Source: Microbacterium azadirachtae
Lineage (GTDB): Bacteria > Actinomycetota > Actinomycetes > Actinomycetales > Microbacteriaceae
DNA length: 64,000 bases
Direction: 5' to 3'
Assembly (NCBI RefSeq): GCF_000956505.1
Contig: NZ_JYIX01000037.1
Coordinates: forward strand, 124,001-188,000
The notes beneath the pieces are model-generated. The model searched no databases. It had not been told where the DNA came from and saw only the letters and a list, made by a program, of their open reading frames with translations. Numbering within the stretch: position 1 is the first letter of the stretch; every line of letters starts with the position of its first letter. The position numbers and the translations under genes were made by a program. Of the stretch, positions 1 to 8,883 are shown piece by piece.

Positions 1-456
1 GGTGAGTACGACGAGGCTCTTGCCCATCGGCTCGGCGAGGTGGACGAAGCGATCGCGCAGAACGACTTCCGGGCCGCAAACATCCGTGCTGGCTACGTTT
101 ACGTGATCTCGAACGAGGGCGCGTTCGGCAAGAACGTAGTCAAGATCGGTCTTACACGGCGACTTGAACCTCGCGAGCGGATCTATGAATTGGGAGGCGC
201 GTCGGTGCCCTTCCGGTTCGACACGCACACACTGTACTTCTCAGAAGACGCAGTCTCGCTGGAAGCGGATCTTCACAGGCACTTCGCGGATCGCGCGCTC
301 AACCGCGCGAATTCGCGCAAGGAGTTCTTCTTCGCCACACCTGCAGAGGTTCGCGATGTCCTCCTAGAGAAGGTCGGGAACATGCTCGAATTCACCGAGC
401 ATGCCGACGCGACTGAGTACAGGCAGTCGGTCGGGCTCTGGCCGCGCCAGGAGTAG
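1..456 (+). CDS. GIY-YIG (T5orf172/DUF4041-type) protein, 5' end outside window
   Basis: The frame is open from base 1, so only the last ~151 residues are seen; the GTG at 40 is probably internal. The visible part is a T5orf172-type GIY-YIG domain: a GYVYVISN strand, then VKIGLT, then a region ending in SRKEFFF, which is the usual order in DUF4041 proteins. Members often carry a long coiled-coil N-terminus, here outside the window. GIY-YIG domains cut DNA in well-studied members, but the role of the DUF4041 group is not settled. The 3' end overlaps a possible gene on the other strand (364-817). Domain call is good; function is unknown. Confidence 0.75.
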   Translation, partial: GEYDEALAHRLGEVDEAIAQNDFRAANIRAGYVYVISNEGAFGKNVVKIGLTRRLEPRERIYELGGASVPFRFDTHTLYFSEDAVSLEADLHRHFADRALNRANSRKEFFFATPAEVRDVLLEKVGNMLEFTEHADATEYRQSVGLWPRQE

Positions 457-817
457 CAGCTCGACTTGCGAGCGAGCGCAGACAACACCCGCCCGGTCGA
501 CGTCGATGTTCCGTCGCTCGTCTGCGACTTCGTCGGTCTTCGCGTTCTTGACGACCTGCATGGCAGTCTTGGAGATCTCGCGGGCGGCGCGCACCCACCT
601 GAGAGTGACGGGAAAACCCTGCATCGAGCAACGATCCCGGAGCGAAGTCAATCATCTCCACCGCCTTCTTTTGGTCTTGCGCGAGACCAGCCCACGAGAC
701 GGCCCGCCACGATACATCGCCGTTTAGGGACCGTGATGCGATGCCGGAGACCATCTCAGCTCGGGCTTCCCAGGCGAGTGTGTTGCCGTCTTCGAATGCA
801 AACTGGAACACCGCCAC
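364..817 (-). pseudogene. Possible frameshifted small hypothetical gene
   Basis: Two reading frames with codon-like composition meet near 640. From GTG at 817 one frame reads MAVFQFAFEDGNTLAWEARA and onward to about residue 60. After that the plausible coding continues in the next frame (VTLRWVRAAREISK...) to a stop at 364. Most third positions are G or C on both sides of the junction until the second frame enters the 3' end of the opposite gene. I recognise no family. It could be a broken gene, two coupled small genes (an ATG occurs at the junction), or chance. It lies just downstream of the membrane-protein operon ending at 831. Confidence 0.3.
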
Positions 818-830
818 CGCTTGCAGTCGT

Positions 831-1685
831 CTACGGCGTTGGCGTTGGCGTTGGAATGAGGGTGCTGAACCATTTTGCGAGGGCGTCGCCGCCGTCGAAC
901 GCCACGCCGCTCGTGCAGAAGAGCGCGACGACTCCAACCCCAACGGCGAGCACCCAGACCCAAAGCTGAACAGCCCATCCGTTTGTCCAGAAAAGCGAGA
1001 GCCAGAACCAGCGCGGACGACCATAGGACGCGATGTACACACCGGAGATGCTCGCCAAGCACAGCGCAATGAAGACGACGAGCATCAGGAGGCAAAGGAA
1101 TGCCCCGATCATCTGGTTTGCTACCTGTTGGAATTCGCCAGGTGGGGCCTTGAAGAATGCTCCGATCGCACCGTACTGCTCGACACGTGCGCGGAGGCGA
1201 CCAACAGCATCACCATGCAGAGGCGCGTTTTGGAGCCAGTATGCGTTGAACCACCCGGTAGTCCAAAGCACCGAACTCAGCAGAATCCGCCACACGACTG
1301 AGCGACCATCGACGCACTTCTTGGCCCAGAAGACGACGAACGACAGCATCGTGCCGACGAAGACGACCGCGGAGAACAGCACAAGTGCATACGCGATCTC
1401 GCCGACGTACTGCGAGTACCTGGCAACGGCGACGACCAAGCCGAACATCATGAAGAAGGCCATGGCCCTCTCTGCATCCGGGTCGTTAGACCTGCGACGC
1501 GGGCGCGACGCTCTCCGCAACCGCCACGGCGTCGCCTTACGGGCAATTACGAGTGCGTCGTTGAGTGAGCGCCGTTGCCCTGCAACAGGAAGTGCAATCA
1601 TGTCGGCAAACGCTGAGCCGACGATCACTCCGGGGACGATCAGTGCGAGTGCGGACACTACTGCGAACCAGGTCGGCGGCGTCAC
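831..1685 (-). CDS. Multi-pass membrane protein, unknown function
   Basis: 284 residues from GTG 1685. This start is chosen because it overlaps the stop of the upstream 40-residue gene as GTGA and a GGAGGG lies about 8 nt before it; a longer frame up to 1778 exists but has no support. About five hydrophobic segments can be seen: near residues 5-28, two around 80-135, one around 145-160, then two in the C-terminal half. The protein ends in a PTPTPTP tail. There is an Arg-rich cytoplasmic-looking stretch around residues 50-68. I recognise no family. Codon use is less G/C-biased than in the neighbouring metabolic genes, which fits an accessory region. Confidence 0.6.
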   Translation of the reverse strand: MTPPTWFAVVSALALIVPGVIVGSAFADMIALPVAGQRRSLNDALVIARKATPWRLRRASRPRRRSNDPDAERAMAFFMMFGLVVAVARYSQYVGEIAYALVLFSAVVFVGTMLSFVVFWAKKCVDGRSVVWRILLSSVLWTTGWFNAYWLQNAPLHGDAVGRLRARVEQYGAIGAFFKAPPGEFQQVANQMIGAFLCLLMLVVFIALCLASISGVYIASYGRPRWFWLSLFWTNGWAVQLWVWVLAVGVGVVALFCTSGVAFDGGDALAKWFSTLIPTPTPTP

Positions 1686-1804
1686 CAGTCTCGCCCTCCA
1701 CCCCTGCGAACAAAGTTCAGAAGAAACGACGCGACCGCTCCCAACGCCATCGCACCAACGCCGATCAACACGTCCCACGTGTGCTCAGCCAGAAACGTTT
1801 GCAC
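1682..1804 (-). CDS. 40-residue single-pass membrane peptide
   Basis: A GTG at 1804 follows AAAGGAGG with a 6-nt spacer. It opens a 40-residue frame: a short N-terminus (MQTFLAEHTW), one hydrophobic helix at about residues 11-32, then a basic tail with RR and GGGR. The stop overlaps the GTG of the next membrane gene by 4 nt, so the two are probably translated together. The good ribosome-binding site and the coupling are what make this small frame believable. Function is unknown; it may be a partner subunit of the larger membrane protein. Confidence 0.5.
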   Translation of the reverse strand: MQTFLAEHTWDVLIGVGAMALGAVASFLLNFVRRGGGRDW

Positions 1805-2021
1805 CGGCACCCTCCTTTGACTTGGTCCAACAGCCCCCGGCCATGCCCCCAGTATCGGCGGCATGGCGGACATTGCCTCCGGCATGCCGCGCCAGCTGCG
1901 AGGTTGTTGGCTGGAAGAGTCTTAATCGTTACCGCGGGAACGCCACCAACTGGTCGTCGCGCGAGTCCAGCCGGAAAGAACCTCGGCCCCACAAAAGACC
2001 CACACTGTGTTGAGACAGTAA

Positions 2022-2049
2022 GAAACGGCTCGCTTCGGCGGGCCGTTTC
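2022..2049 (-). terminator. Hairpin terminator of the hydrolase gene
   Basis: GAAACGGC (2022-2029) pairs with GCCGTTTC (2042-2049) around a GC-rich loop. It lies 16 nt past the stop of the leftward hydrolase at 2066. A CTTTT run follows on the + strand and CTTACTG on the - strand, so it may work in both directions. Confidence 0.65.
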
Positions 2050-2065
2050 GCTTTTCCCGGGTGGA

Positions 2066-2779
2066 TCACCGCTCGTCCGCGGAGCCGGCGGCGACCGCCT
2101 CGATCACGGCGACGAAGCCCGCCGGATCCTCCTGGAAGGGCGCGTGGCCTGTCGGCACCCGCACGATCTCGGCTCCGGCGCGGGTCGCGAGGAGCTCCTG
2201 GAAGGGCGGTGGGACGAGCACGTCGTTCTCGGTGAGCACGTATGTCGCCGGCTTGCGCTTCCACGCGACGCTGCTGACCTCGCCCTGGAGCGACGCGAGG
2301 GACTGCGGGCGGAACATGTCGGCCAGCTGCTCGGCGGCTTCGGCCGGTGTTCCGGGCGGGAAGTCTGAGCTCACCATCGCGATGCGCGCCGCGCGATCCC
2401 GTCCCAGAGAGACCTGTCCGTCCTCGACGTGCCAGAGCTCGGGGAGCTCACCGCCGAGGGAGCTCTGCACGCTCTCGCCGGCGTCGAGAACGAAGGCGGC
2501 CACATAGACGAGGTGCTGCACCGCGGGATGATCGCCCGCCTGCGTGATCGGCACGCCCCCGTAGGAGTGACCGACGAGAATCACGGGGCCCGGCATCGCA
2601 TCGAGCGCCGCGGTGACCGCGGCCGCGTCGGCGGCCAGACCGGCGGTCGACCCCGTCGAGGGCAGATCGAGGGCCTCCACCTCCCAGCCCCGCTCGCGGA
2701 GCAAGGCCACGGCGTCGGCGAATTCCCAGGCGCCCACCCAGGCGCCGTGGACGAGCAGGATGCGGGGACGATCGGTCAT
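2066..2779 (-). CDS. Alpha/beta-fold hydrolase
   Basis: 237 residues from ATG 2779; a TTG two codons upstream is less likely. It shows the alpha/beta hydrolase pattern: an oxyanion-type HGAW at residue 11, the nucleophile elbow GHSYGG with Ser72, acid Asp186 in TENDVLVPP, and His212 in TGHAPF. Length and motifs match the small cytoplasmic esterase-like group (salicylate-esterase/MenH-type relatives). The substrate cannot be told. There is no signal peptide. It is transcribed in the same direction as the PLP enzyme 64 nt upstream, so the two may share a transcript. Confidence 0.85.
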   Translation of the reverse strand: MTDRPRILLVHGAWVGAWEFADAVALLRERGWEVEALDLPSTGSTAGLAADAAAVTAALDAMPGPVILVGHSYGGVPITQAGDHPAVQHLVYVAAFVLDAGESVQSSLGGELPELWHVEDGQVSLGRDRAARIAMVSSDFPPGTPAEAAEQLADMFRPQSLASLQGEVSSVAWKRKPATYVLTENDVLVPPPFQELLATRAGAEIVRVPTGHAPFQEDPAGFVAVIEAVAAGSADER

Positions 2780-2843
2780 GCGCAACAGCCTGGGCCCAGG
2801 CCACGGCCGCCACCATCCGTAGGATTGCCGAATCTGCGGGCCT

Positions 2844-4043
2844 TCAGCGGAACGTGGCGTCGAGCGCCGCGCGCAGATCCGCGAGCAGGTCGTGCGTGTC
2901 CTCCAGCCCGACCGACAGGCGCAGGTGACCCAGCCTTCGGAAAGGCTCCGGGTATGTGGACACGCGGCCTCCCTCGGTCCCCGTGTGCACGATGAGGGAG
3001 TCGTCGTGTCCGAGCGAGAAGCCCGAGGTGATCAGGCGCAGGTTCGCGACGAAGCGGTTCTGCACATCGGGGCCGCCGTCGACGGCGAAGGCCATCATCC
3101 CGCCGAACGCACCGTCGAACTGGCGGGCCGCGAGCTCGTGCTGCGGGTGCGAGGGCAGACCGGGGTAGTAGATGTAGGCGACGCGGGGGTCGTCGGCCAG
3201 GAGCTCGGCGATCGCCTGCGCCGACGCGAGGTGCTGACGCATCCGCAGCGGCAGCGTGACGGATCCGCGCTGGATCTGCCACGCGTTGAACGGCGAGATG
3301 ATCCCGCCCACGTCGACCATCGCATCCGCCTTGATCGGCTCGATCAGCTCATGCCGCCCGATGACGGCCCCGCCCATGGCGTCGCCGTGCCCGTTGATGT
3401 ACTTGGTCAGGGAGTGGACGACCAGGTCGGCGCCGTCCCGGAGGGGGCGGTAGCAGGGCGGGGGCGTGTAGGTGGAGTCGACCATGAGGATGGCCCCGGC
3501 GCCGTGCGCGATGTCGGCGATGGCCGCGACGTCGGTCACCTGCGTCGTCGGGTTCGCCATCGCCTCCACGCACACGAGGCGGGTGTTCGGCCGCATCGCC
3601 GCCCGCACGGCGTCGTGGTCGGTGATGTCGACGAACGTCGCCTCGATGCCGTAGCGCTGCGGCAGCAGCTCCGTCCACAGCCGCCAGGTCGCCTCGTAGG
3701 TCACGTCACTCACGACCACGTGGTCGCCCACACGGACGTGCGTGAAGAACACGGCGTGCAGTGCCGCGACCCCCGACGCGAGCGCGACGGCGTCCTCTCC
3801 GCCCTCGAGCGCGGCGAGCTTGTCCTGCAGCGCCTGCTGGTTGACGCCCGTGTTGCGCGTGTAGAGACCCGGCGCGGTCGCAGACCAGCTGATCTCGCTC
3901 GGATCCTCCGGAAGGAGATAGGAGTTCGCCATCACGAGCGGCGTCCGCAGGGCCTTGGTCGAGTCGACCTGGATACCGGCATGGACGGCGAGGCTCGCGT
4001 CCGACAGGGTGGCGGGGCGCGTGCGGTCGGGACGTTCCGTCAT
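2844..4043 (-). CDS. Cys/Met metabolism PLP enzyme (gamma-lyase/gamma-synthase family)
   Basis: 399 residues from ATG 4043, chosen because AGGAGG sits 5 nt upstream; an ATG at 4079 has no such site. It is a fold-type I PLP enzyme of the cystathionine gamma-synthase family. The sequence has YTRNTGVNQ in the PLP-phosphate region, a LASGVAALHA stretch, DSTYTPPPCYRPL before the active site, and Lys214 in HSLTKYINGHGD as the probable Schiff-base lysine. Members act on cystathionine, O-acylhomoserine or methionine, and sequence reading alone does not choose between these. It is divergent from an Lrp-type regulator and next to homoserine and homocysteine enzymes, which suggests breakdown or salvage of sulfur amino acids or homoserine derivatives. 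Confidence 0.88.
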   Translation of the reverse strand: MTERPDRTRPATLSDASLAVHAGIQVDSTKALRTPLVMANSYLLPEDPSEISWSATAPGLYTRNTGVNQQALQDKLAALEGGEDAVALASGVAALHAVFFTHVRVGDHVVVSDVTYEATWRLWTELLPQRYGIEATFVDITDHDAVRAAMRPNTRLVCVEAMANPTTQVTDVAAIADIAHGAGAILMVDSTYTPPPCYRPLRDGADLVVHSLTKYINGHGDAMGGAVIGRHELIEPIKADAMVDVGGIISPFNAWQIQRGSVTLPLRMRQHLASAQAIAELLADDPRVAYIYYPGLPSHPQHELAARQFDGAFGGMMAFAVDGGPDVQNRFVANLRLITSGFSLGHDDSLIVHTGTEGGRVSTYPEPFRRLGHLRLSVGLEDTHDLLADLRAALDATFR

Positions 4044-4116
4044 GGAGTCCTCCTGGGTATGGGCGATGGTCGTGGTCATCGCGCTGGCATTACGCTAACG
4101 TGTGATATCAACATCA

Positions 4117-4133
4117 GCAATTGTCTATATTGC
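4117..4133. promoter_or_regulatory. Candidate Lrp/AsnC operator
   Basis: GCAAT (4117-4121) and ATTGC (4129-4133) form an inverted repeat with a 7-nt centre. An 8-bp palindrome, TGATATCA, lies at 4103-4110. Both are in the 112-bp space between the divergent PLP enzyme and Lrp-type regulator. AT-rich hyphenated palindromes of this kind are usual for this family; the regulator-site pairing is inferred. Confidence 0.4.
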
Positions 4134-4155
4134 ACATGAATGAAGTAGGTGCAGC

Positions 4156-4584
4156 GTGGATGGGACGGACCACCGCATCCTGGCGGAGCTGACGGCGGAC
4201 GCCCGCGTCGCCCTCGTGGAGCTCGCGGCCCGGGTGCATCTGTCGCGCAACGCGGTGAAGCAGCGGATCGAGCGCATGGAGCGCGACGGCGTGATCGCGG
4301 GGTACACCGTGGTGCGCGGAGCGGCGGCGGCACGACGCGTGACCGCGATCGTGATGGTCTATCGCACCGATCGCATGCGCGGCGCGCACGTCGTGACGGC
4401 GCTCGAGCGGATCCCCGAGGTGGTGCGCTGCGACATCCTCTCCGGCGAGTTCGACCTCTTCGTCACCGTGCGGGCGGACACCATGGACCGGATCGGCGAG
4501 ATCTGGGAGATGATCGCCGCCCTGCCCGGCGTCGAGAACACGGTCACGTCGCTGTCGCTCACTCGCGTGATCGACAGACCCTGA
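4156..4584 (+). CDS. Lrp/AsnC family transcriptional regulator
   Basis: 142 residues from GTG 4156. The N-terminus (MDGTDHRILAELTADARVAL) with VHLSRNAVKQRIERMERDGVI is the winged helix-turn-helix of the AsnC family (about residues 5-50). The remainder forms the RAM ligand-binding domain, with EVVRCDILSGEFDLFVTVR typical of it. These proteins bind DNA as dimers or octamers and respond to amino acids. The gene is divergent from the PLP enzyme, with a palindrome between them, so it most likely controls that gene and perhaps itself. The effector is unknown; methionine, homoserine or a related amino acid would fit the neighbourhood. Confidence 0.9.
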   Translation: MDGTDHRILAELTADARVALVELAARVHLSRNAVKQRIERMERDGVIAGYTVVRGAAAARRVTAIVMVYRTDRMRGAHVVTALERIPEVVRCDILSGEFDLFVTVRADTMDRIGEIWEMIAALPGVENTVTSLSLTRVIDRP

Positions 4585-4600
4585 TCGGCGCCGCCCCGGG

Positions 4601-6016
4601 TCAGGTGCTGATGCACACCACCTTGGGCTGGGTCAGTTCCTCGTAGGCGAACCGCACGCCTTCCCGGCCCATGCTGCCGTGCTTCGCACCCCCGAACGGC
4701 ATGCTGTCGACACGGTAGTCCGAGGAGTCGTTGATCATCACGCCCCCCGCCTCGATCTGCTCCGAGACGCGCAGCGCCCGGGTGAGATCCGCCGTGAAGA
4801 CCCCGGCATGCAGGGCGTAGTCGGTCTCGTTCGCCAGGGCGATCGCCTCCTCCTCGGTGTCGAAGGGAGCGAGCGCCACGACCGGGGCGAATGCCTCGTC
4901 CTGCCACAGCGCGCAGGAGTACGGCACCGCATCGAGGACGGTCGGCCAGTACACCGAGCCCTCGCGGCGGTTCCCGGCGAGCACCTGGGCTCCGACCGCG
5001 ACGGCATCGTCGACGAGACGCTGCGCGCGCTCGGCGGCCTCGACCGTGATCATCGGGCCGACATCCGTGCGCTCATCCGTCGGGTCGCCGGCGACGAGCT
5101 CCCTCGTGCGGGCGACGAAGGCGTCGCGGAAGCGCTCGTGCACCTCGCGCTGCACCAGGATCCGCTGCGCTCCCACGCAGTTCTGGCCCGCGGCCCAGAA
5201 CGCGCCAGAAACGCAGGCCTCGACCGCCGCCGGGATGTCGGTGTCCGCGAACACCAGGACGGGGGCGTTGCCGCCGAGCTCCATCGCGAGCCGCTTCAGC
5301 CCTGCGCTGCGCGCGATGGCCTCGCCGGTCGCGAACCCGCCGGTGAACGAGATCAGCCGGACGTCGTGCGCGGCCACGAGCGCCTGCGCGACCGCAGGGT
5401 CGCCGTGGACCGTCGTGATGACCTCTGTCGGCAGGCCGGCTTCGACGAGCAGGGCGACGAGGAACTCCGCGGTGAGCGGGGCGAACGGGGAGGGCTTCAG
5501 GATGACCGCGTCCCCCGCGGCGACCGCCGGGCCGAGCTTGTGCGCGACGAGGTTGAGCGGGTCGTTGTAGGGCGTGATCGCGACGATGATGCCGAGCGGC
5601 TCCCGGGTGAACCAGCCGCGGCGCTTCTCGGATCCCTCGAAGGCGTCGAAGGGGATCACCTCGCCCGCGTGCGACCGCGCCGTCTCGGCGGAGAGGGACA
5701 GCGTCGTCACCGCGCGGCGCACCTCCTTGCGCGCCTGCCGGATGGTCTTGCCGGCCTCGCCCACGATGAGCGCGGCCGCGTCGTCCGCCCGGTCGCGGAG
5801 CAGACCCGCGGCGCGGTCGAGGATCTCGTGTCGGGCGAAGCGGGACAGCGTGCGCGAGATCGCGAAGCCGGTGCGCGCCCGCTCCAGGATCCCTGCCACG
5901 TCGCCGGGCGCGCTCTGCCGGACGGATCCGATCGCCCTGCCGTCGAACGGGCTGTGCACGGCCAGCGCCGCAGCTTCCGTCACGTCGTGCGGTACCGCGA
6001 TGGCGGGCGCGCTCAT
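4601..6016 (-). CDS. Aldehyde dehydrogenase family protein
   Basis: 471 residues. Catalytic landmarks are in place: Asn151 in TPYNDPLN, Lys174 in LKPSPFAPL, Glu246 in MELGGNAP and Cys280 in AGQNCVGAQ. The C-terminal region has [20 protein letters not shown]. The sequence resembles the branch containing phosphonoacetaldehyde, lactaldehyde and succinate-semialdehyde dehydrogenases. Its ATG overlaps the stop of the homoserine dehydrogenase gene (ATGA at 6013-6016), so the two are translated together. Because that enzyme can yield aspartate semialdehyde from homoserine, this protein may oxidise that aldehyde to aspartate; that is inference. Confidence 0.88.
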   Translation of the reverse strand: MSAPAIAVPHDVTEAAALAVHSPFDGRAIGSVRQSAPGDVAGILERARTGFAISRTLSRFARHEILDRAAGLLRDRADDAAALIVGEAGKTIRQARKEVRRAVTTLSLSAETARSHAGEVIPFDAFEGSEKRRGWFTREPLGIIVAITPYNDPLNLVAHKLGPAVAAGDAVILKPSPFAPLTAEFLVALLVEAGLPTEVITTVHGDPAVAQALVAAHDVRLISFTGGFATGEAIARSAGLKRLAMELGGNAPVLVFADTDIPAAVEACVSGAFWAAGQNCVGAQRILVQREVHERFRDAFVARTRELVAGDPTDERTDVGPMITVEAAERAQRLVDDAVAVGAQVLAGNRREGSVYWPTVLDAVPYSCALWQDEAFAPVVALAPFDTEEEAIALANETDYALHAGVFTADLTRALRVSEQIEAGGVMINDSSDYRVDSMPFGGAKHGSMGREGVRFAYEELTQPKVVCIST

Positions 6017-7068
6017 CGGGTCGCCTCGGCGAGGGCGCGCTGGTGCGCGTCGATCGCGATGATGTCGGAGAGGAGCGCGTACGCGGTCTCCATGCGACCG
6101 GCGCCGGGACCCGAGACGGTCACGGTGCCGAGCAGATCCGTGTCGAAGGACACGGCGTTCATCGGCCCCGAGATGCCGGCCAGCGGATGCGTCGAGGGCA
6201 GTGCGACGGGCTCGACCGTGGCGACCACCTCGCCCGCGTCATCGCGGCGGGCGGTGCCGATCAGCTTCCAGCGCTTTCCGTCGGCGGCCGCTTCGACGAT
6301 GTCCTCCTGGGTGATGCCGGAGATCCCGCGCCGCTCGACGTCGGCCGTCGTGATGTCCGCGCCGAGGATCTCGTTGGCGAGGATCACGACCTTCAGCTGC
6401 ACGTCGGATCCTTCGATGTCGGCCGTCGGATCGGCCTCGGCGTAGCCGAGCGCCTGTGCCTCTGCGACGGCGTCGGCCAGCGTCATGCCGGTCTCCATCC
6501 GCCCCAGCACGTAGTTGCTCGTGCCGTTCAGGATCCCCTGCACGGCCGAGACCCGAAGGCCCGGCAGAGCATCGGACGCGAAGCGGAGCACGGGCGTGCC
6601 GCTCATCACGGAGCCCTCGTACTCGAACCGCACGCCCTGCGCGTCCGCGATGCGGTTGAGCTCGGTCCCCCTGAGCGCGACCGGACCCTTGTTCGTCGTC
6701 GTGACGCTCTTGCCGCTCTCCAGGGCCGCGCGCACGTGCGACACCGCGGGCTCGCCGTCCACGGGGTTCGTGAACGTCGCCTCCACGACGATGTCGGCCG
6801 TGGTGCTGCGGATCACGTAGTCGTTCTGCGGCACCGCGACACCGCCGGTGAGTCCGGCGAAGGTGGCGCCATCGGCCATCCCGAGCACGGCGCCGAGATC
6901 GATGCCGTCGGACTGCATGAGCGAGCCGAGGCGCAGGTCGGTGATCGCGACGACGCGCAGCGCGAAGCCGAGCTCGTCCGCGAGCCCCTCTCCGCGGTCG
7001 TGGATGATCTCGGCGAGGGCGCGGTTCACGCCGCCGAAGCCGATGAGGGCGAGGTCATGACGATTCAC
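6013..7068 (-). CDS. hom: Homoserine dehydrogenase
   Basis: 351 residues from GTG 7068, which has AAGGAG 6 nt upstream; the open frame continues far upstream only as a shadow of the permease. The N-terminus has the nucleotide-binding LIGFGGVN, then [10 protein letters not shown] with the conserved lysine region, [11 protein letters not shown], and [15 protein letters not shown], which are signatures of homoserine dehydrogenase. It stops after the catalytic domain and lacks the C-terminal ACT domain of the ~430-residue biosynthetic form. It reversibly links homoserine and aspartate semialdehyde using NAD(P). The missing regulatory domain, the 4-nt overlap with an aldehyde dehydrogenase and the divergent permease point to a catabolic role rather than threonine biosynthesis. 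Confidence 0.88.
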   Translation of the reverse strand: MNRHDLALIGFGGVNRALAEIIHDRGEGLADELGFALRVVAITDLRLGSLMQSDGIDLGAVLGMADGATFAGLTGGVAVPQNDYVIRSTTADIVVEATFTNPVDGEPAVSHVRAALESGKSVTTTNKGPVALRGTELNRIADAQGVRFEYEGSVMSGTPVLRFASDALPGLRVSAVQGILNGTSNYVLGRMETGMTLADAVAEAQALGYAEADPTADIEGSDVQLKVVILANEILGADITTADVERRGISGITQEDIVEAAADGKRWKLIGTARRDDAGEVVATVEPVALPSTHPLAGISGPMNAVSFDTDLLGTVTVSGPGAGRMETAYALLSDIIAIDAHQRALAEATR

Positions 7069-7274
7069 GTCGTGCTCCTTCGATGCTCGGAGGGGGTGGG
7101 CAGGTCGCGATCCATCCTGAGCGCGCGGGGTGTCGGTGCGCGCCTGCCCGATCGTCCGAGCGCACTGCCGTTGTGCCCACCGCGATGACGTTTCGCCCGA
7201 ATCGGCGATCAGCGGCGGGCGAGCCCCGGGAACGGTTGTGCGGGCGGACTCCCTCGCGGTAATGTCCGGAAACA

Positions 7275-7318
7275 CTGCGTGCGACATCGACACATGGATG
7301 TGGTGATATAGCACGCAG
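7275..7318. promoter_or_regulatory. Divergent control region with inverted repeat
   Basis: The 279-bp gap between the homoserine dehydrogenase and permease genes has no reading frame. It holds CTGCGTGC (7275-7282) and its exact inverse GCACGCAG (7311-7318), with CACAT-GG-ATGTG between them and an AT-rich GTGATATA just before the right arm. The GTGATAT string also occurs in the Lrp control region at 4102-4108. A regulator from the Lrp or IclR genes of the cluster is the likely binder. Confidence 0.4.
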
Positions 7319-7347
7319 ATGTTCGTCTCACCCCTCACACCCTTCGA

Positions 7348-8883
7348 ATGCGAGACATCATGAGCCCACTTCCCGGGGAGAAGGCGCTGCCCAACGCCCT
7401 GCCCCACACCACCGCCACCCAGGTGCCGCTGCGCCGGCTGCAGCGCTCCATGGACGCGCGGCACCTGATCATGATCGCTCTGGGCGGCGTGATCGGATCG
7501 GGACTGTTCCTCAGCTCCGGGTACACGATCAGTCAGGCCGGCCCGCTCGGCGCGATCATCGCGTACCTCATCGGCGCGCTCGTCGTCTATCTGGTGATGG
7601 CGTGCCTCGGCGAGCTCGCGACCGCCTATCCGGTCTCCGGCGCGTTCCACATCTACGCCGCGCGTTCCATCGGCCCCGCCACCGGGTTCACCACGGCCTG
7701 GCTGTACTGGCTGTGCTGGGTGGTGGCGCTCGGATCCGAGTTCACCGCCGCAGGGATCCTCATGCAGCGCTGGTTCCCCGGCGTGCCGGTGTGGGTCTGG
7801 TGCCTCGTCTTCGCCGCGGTGCTGTTCTCGATCAATGCGATCTCCGCGCGCGTGTTCGGCGAGACCGAGTTCTGGTTCTCGCTCATCAAGGTCGTCGCGA
7901 TCGTCGCGCTGATCGTGCTCGGCGGGGCGGCGATCTTCGGATTCACGCCGCTCTCGAGCACGCACCCCGGCGCCGTGCTGTTCAGCAACTTCGCGACCCC
8001 GCACGGGCTCTTCCCCGGCGGCGTCGGCGGAGTCCTGATGACGTCGCTCGCCGTCTTCTACGCGTTCAGCGGATCCGAGCTGATCGGGGTGGCCGCCGGC
8101 GAGACGAAGGATCCGGGCAAGAACATCCCTCGGGCTCTGAAGTCCACGGTGCTGCGACTTCTGGTGCTGTTCGTGGGGTCGATCACGGTCATCGCCGCGA
8201 TCCTGCCGTACGACAAGGCGAGCGTCACCAGCAGCCCGTTCGTGGACGTCTTCGCGTACGCCGGAGTGCCGCTCGCGCCGGACATCATGAACTTCGTCAT
8301 CATCACCGCGCTGCTCTCCGCGGGCAACAGCGGCCTGTTCTCCTGCGCGCGGATGCTGTTCTCGCTCGCGGAGGAGGGGCACGCGCCGCGGTCGTTCACG
8401 CGGCTCACCCGGCGCGGGATCCCCATCGTGGCGCTGAGCGTGAGCATGGCGCTCGGCCTGGTCTCGCTGCTGTCCAGCGTCATCGCGGCGGAGACCGTGT
8501 ACCTCGCCCTGGTGTCGGTCGCGGGCTTCGCGGTCGTCGCGGTGTGGATGTCGATCGTGGCGTCGCAGTTCTTCCACCGGCGCGCGTTCCTCCGTCGGGG
8601 CGGCGACCTCTCGACACTGCCCTACCGGACGCCGTTCTTCCCCGTCCTGCCGATCGTCGCGTTCGTGCTGCTGCTCGTCTCGGTGATCGCGATCGCCTTC
8701 GATCCCAACCAGGTCGCCGCGCTGTACTTCGGCATCCCCTTCGTCGGCGCCTGCTACCTGTTCTTCTGGTGGCGCTACGGGCGACGCGGGGCGAAGGCGC
8801 CGGCCGTGGTCTCGGAGGAGGCGCCGGTCGAGGTCGGCGAGGATCCGGCCGCCGAGGAGCCGATCGCAGGCCACCGGCGATGA
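7348..8883 (+). CDS. APC-family amino acid permease
   Basis: 511 residues, about 12 membrane segments. The first carries MIALGGVIGSGLFLSSG, the substrate-binding helix of the amino acid-polyamine-organocation family. YAFSGSELIGVAAGETKDP marks the unwound sixth helix seen in the GABA/lysine/S-methylmethionine permease group. The start is uncertain: ATG 7348 or ATG 7360, neither with a clear ribosome-binding site. The C-terminal ~35 residues are acidic (EEAPVEVGEDPAAEEP). The stop overlaps the start of an alanine racemase (ATGA). Together with nearby homocysteine methyltransferase and homoserine dehydrogenase, uptake of a methionine- or homoserine-like amino acid is plausible; substrate unproven. 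Confidence 0.88.
   Translation: MRDIMSPLPGEKALPNALPHTTATQVPLRRLQRSMDARHLIMIALGGVIGSGLFLSSGYTISQAGPLGAIIAYLIGALVVYLVMACLGELATAYPVSGAFHIYAARSIGPATGFTTAWLYWLCWVVALGSEFTAAGILMQRWFPGVPVWVWCLVFAAVLFSINAISARVFGETEFWFSLIKVVAIVALIVLGGAAIFGFTPLSSTHPGAVLFSNFATPHGLFPGGVGGVLMTSLAVFYAFSGSELIGVAAGETKDPGKNIPRALKSTVLRLLVLFVGSITVIAAILPYDKASVTSSPFVDVFAYAGVPLAPDIMNFVIITALLSAGNSGLFSCARMLFSLAEEGHAPRSFTRLTRRGIPIVALSVSMALGLVSLLSSVIAAETVYLALVSVAGFAVVAVWMSIVASQFFHRRAFLRRGGDLSTLPYRTPFFPVLPIVAFVLLLVSVIAIAFDPNQVAALYFGIPFVGACYLFFWWRYGRRGAKAPAVVSEEAPVEVGEDPAAEEPIAGHRR

Noticed and set aside
831..870. PT dipeptide repeat at the end of the membrane protein as a phase-variable tract
   Set aside because: The repeat (CCAACG units) is only about three copies long and lies at the extreme C-terminus, so slippage would change little.
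6013..8874. 953-residue leftward frame covering the permease
   Set aside because: Only its last 351 codons are homoserine dehydrogenase; the rest is the antisense of the permease, rich in Arg and His as shadow frames are in high-GC DNA.
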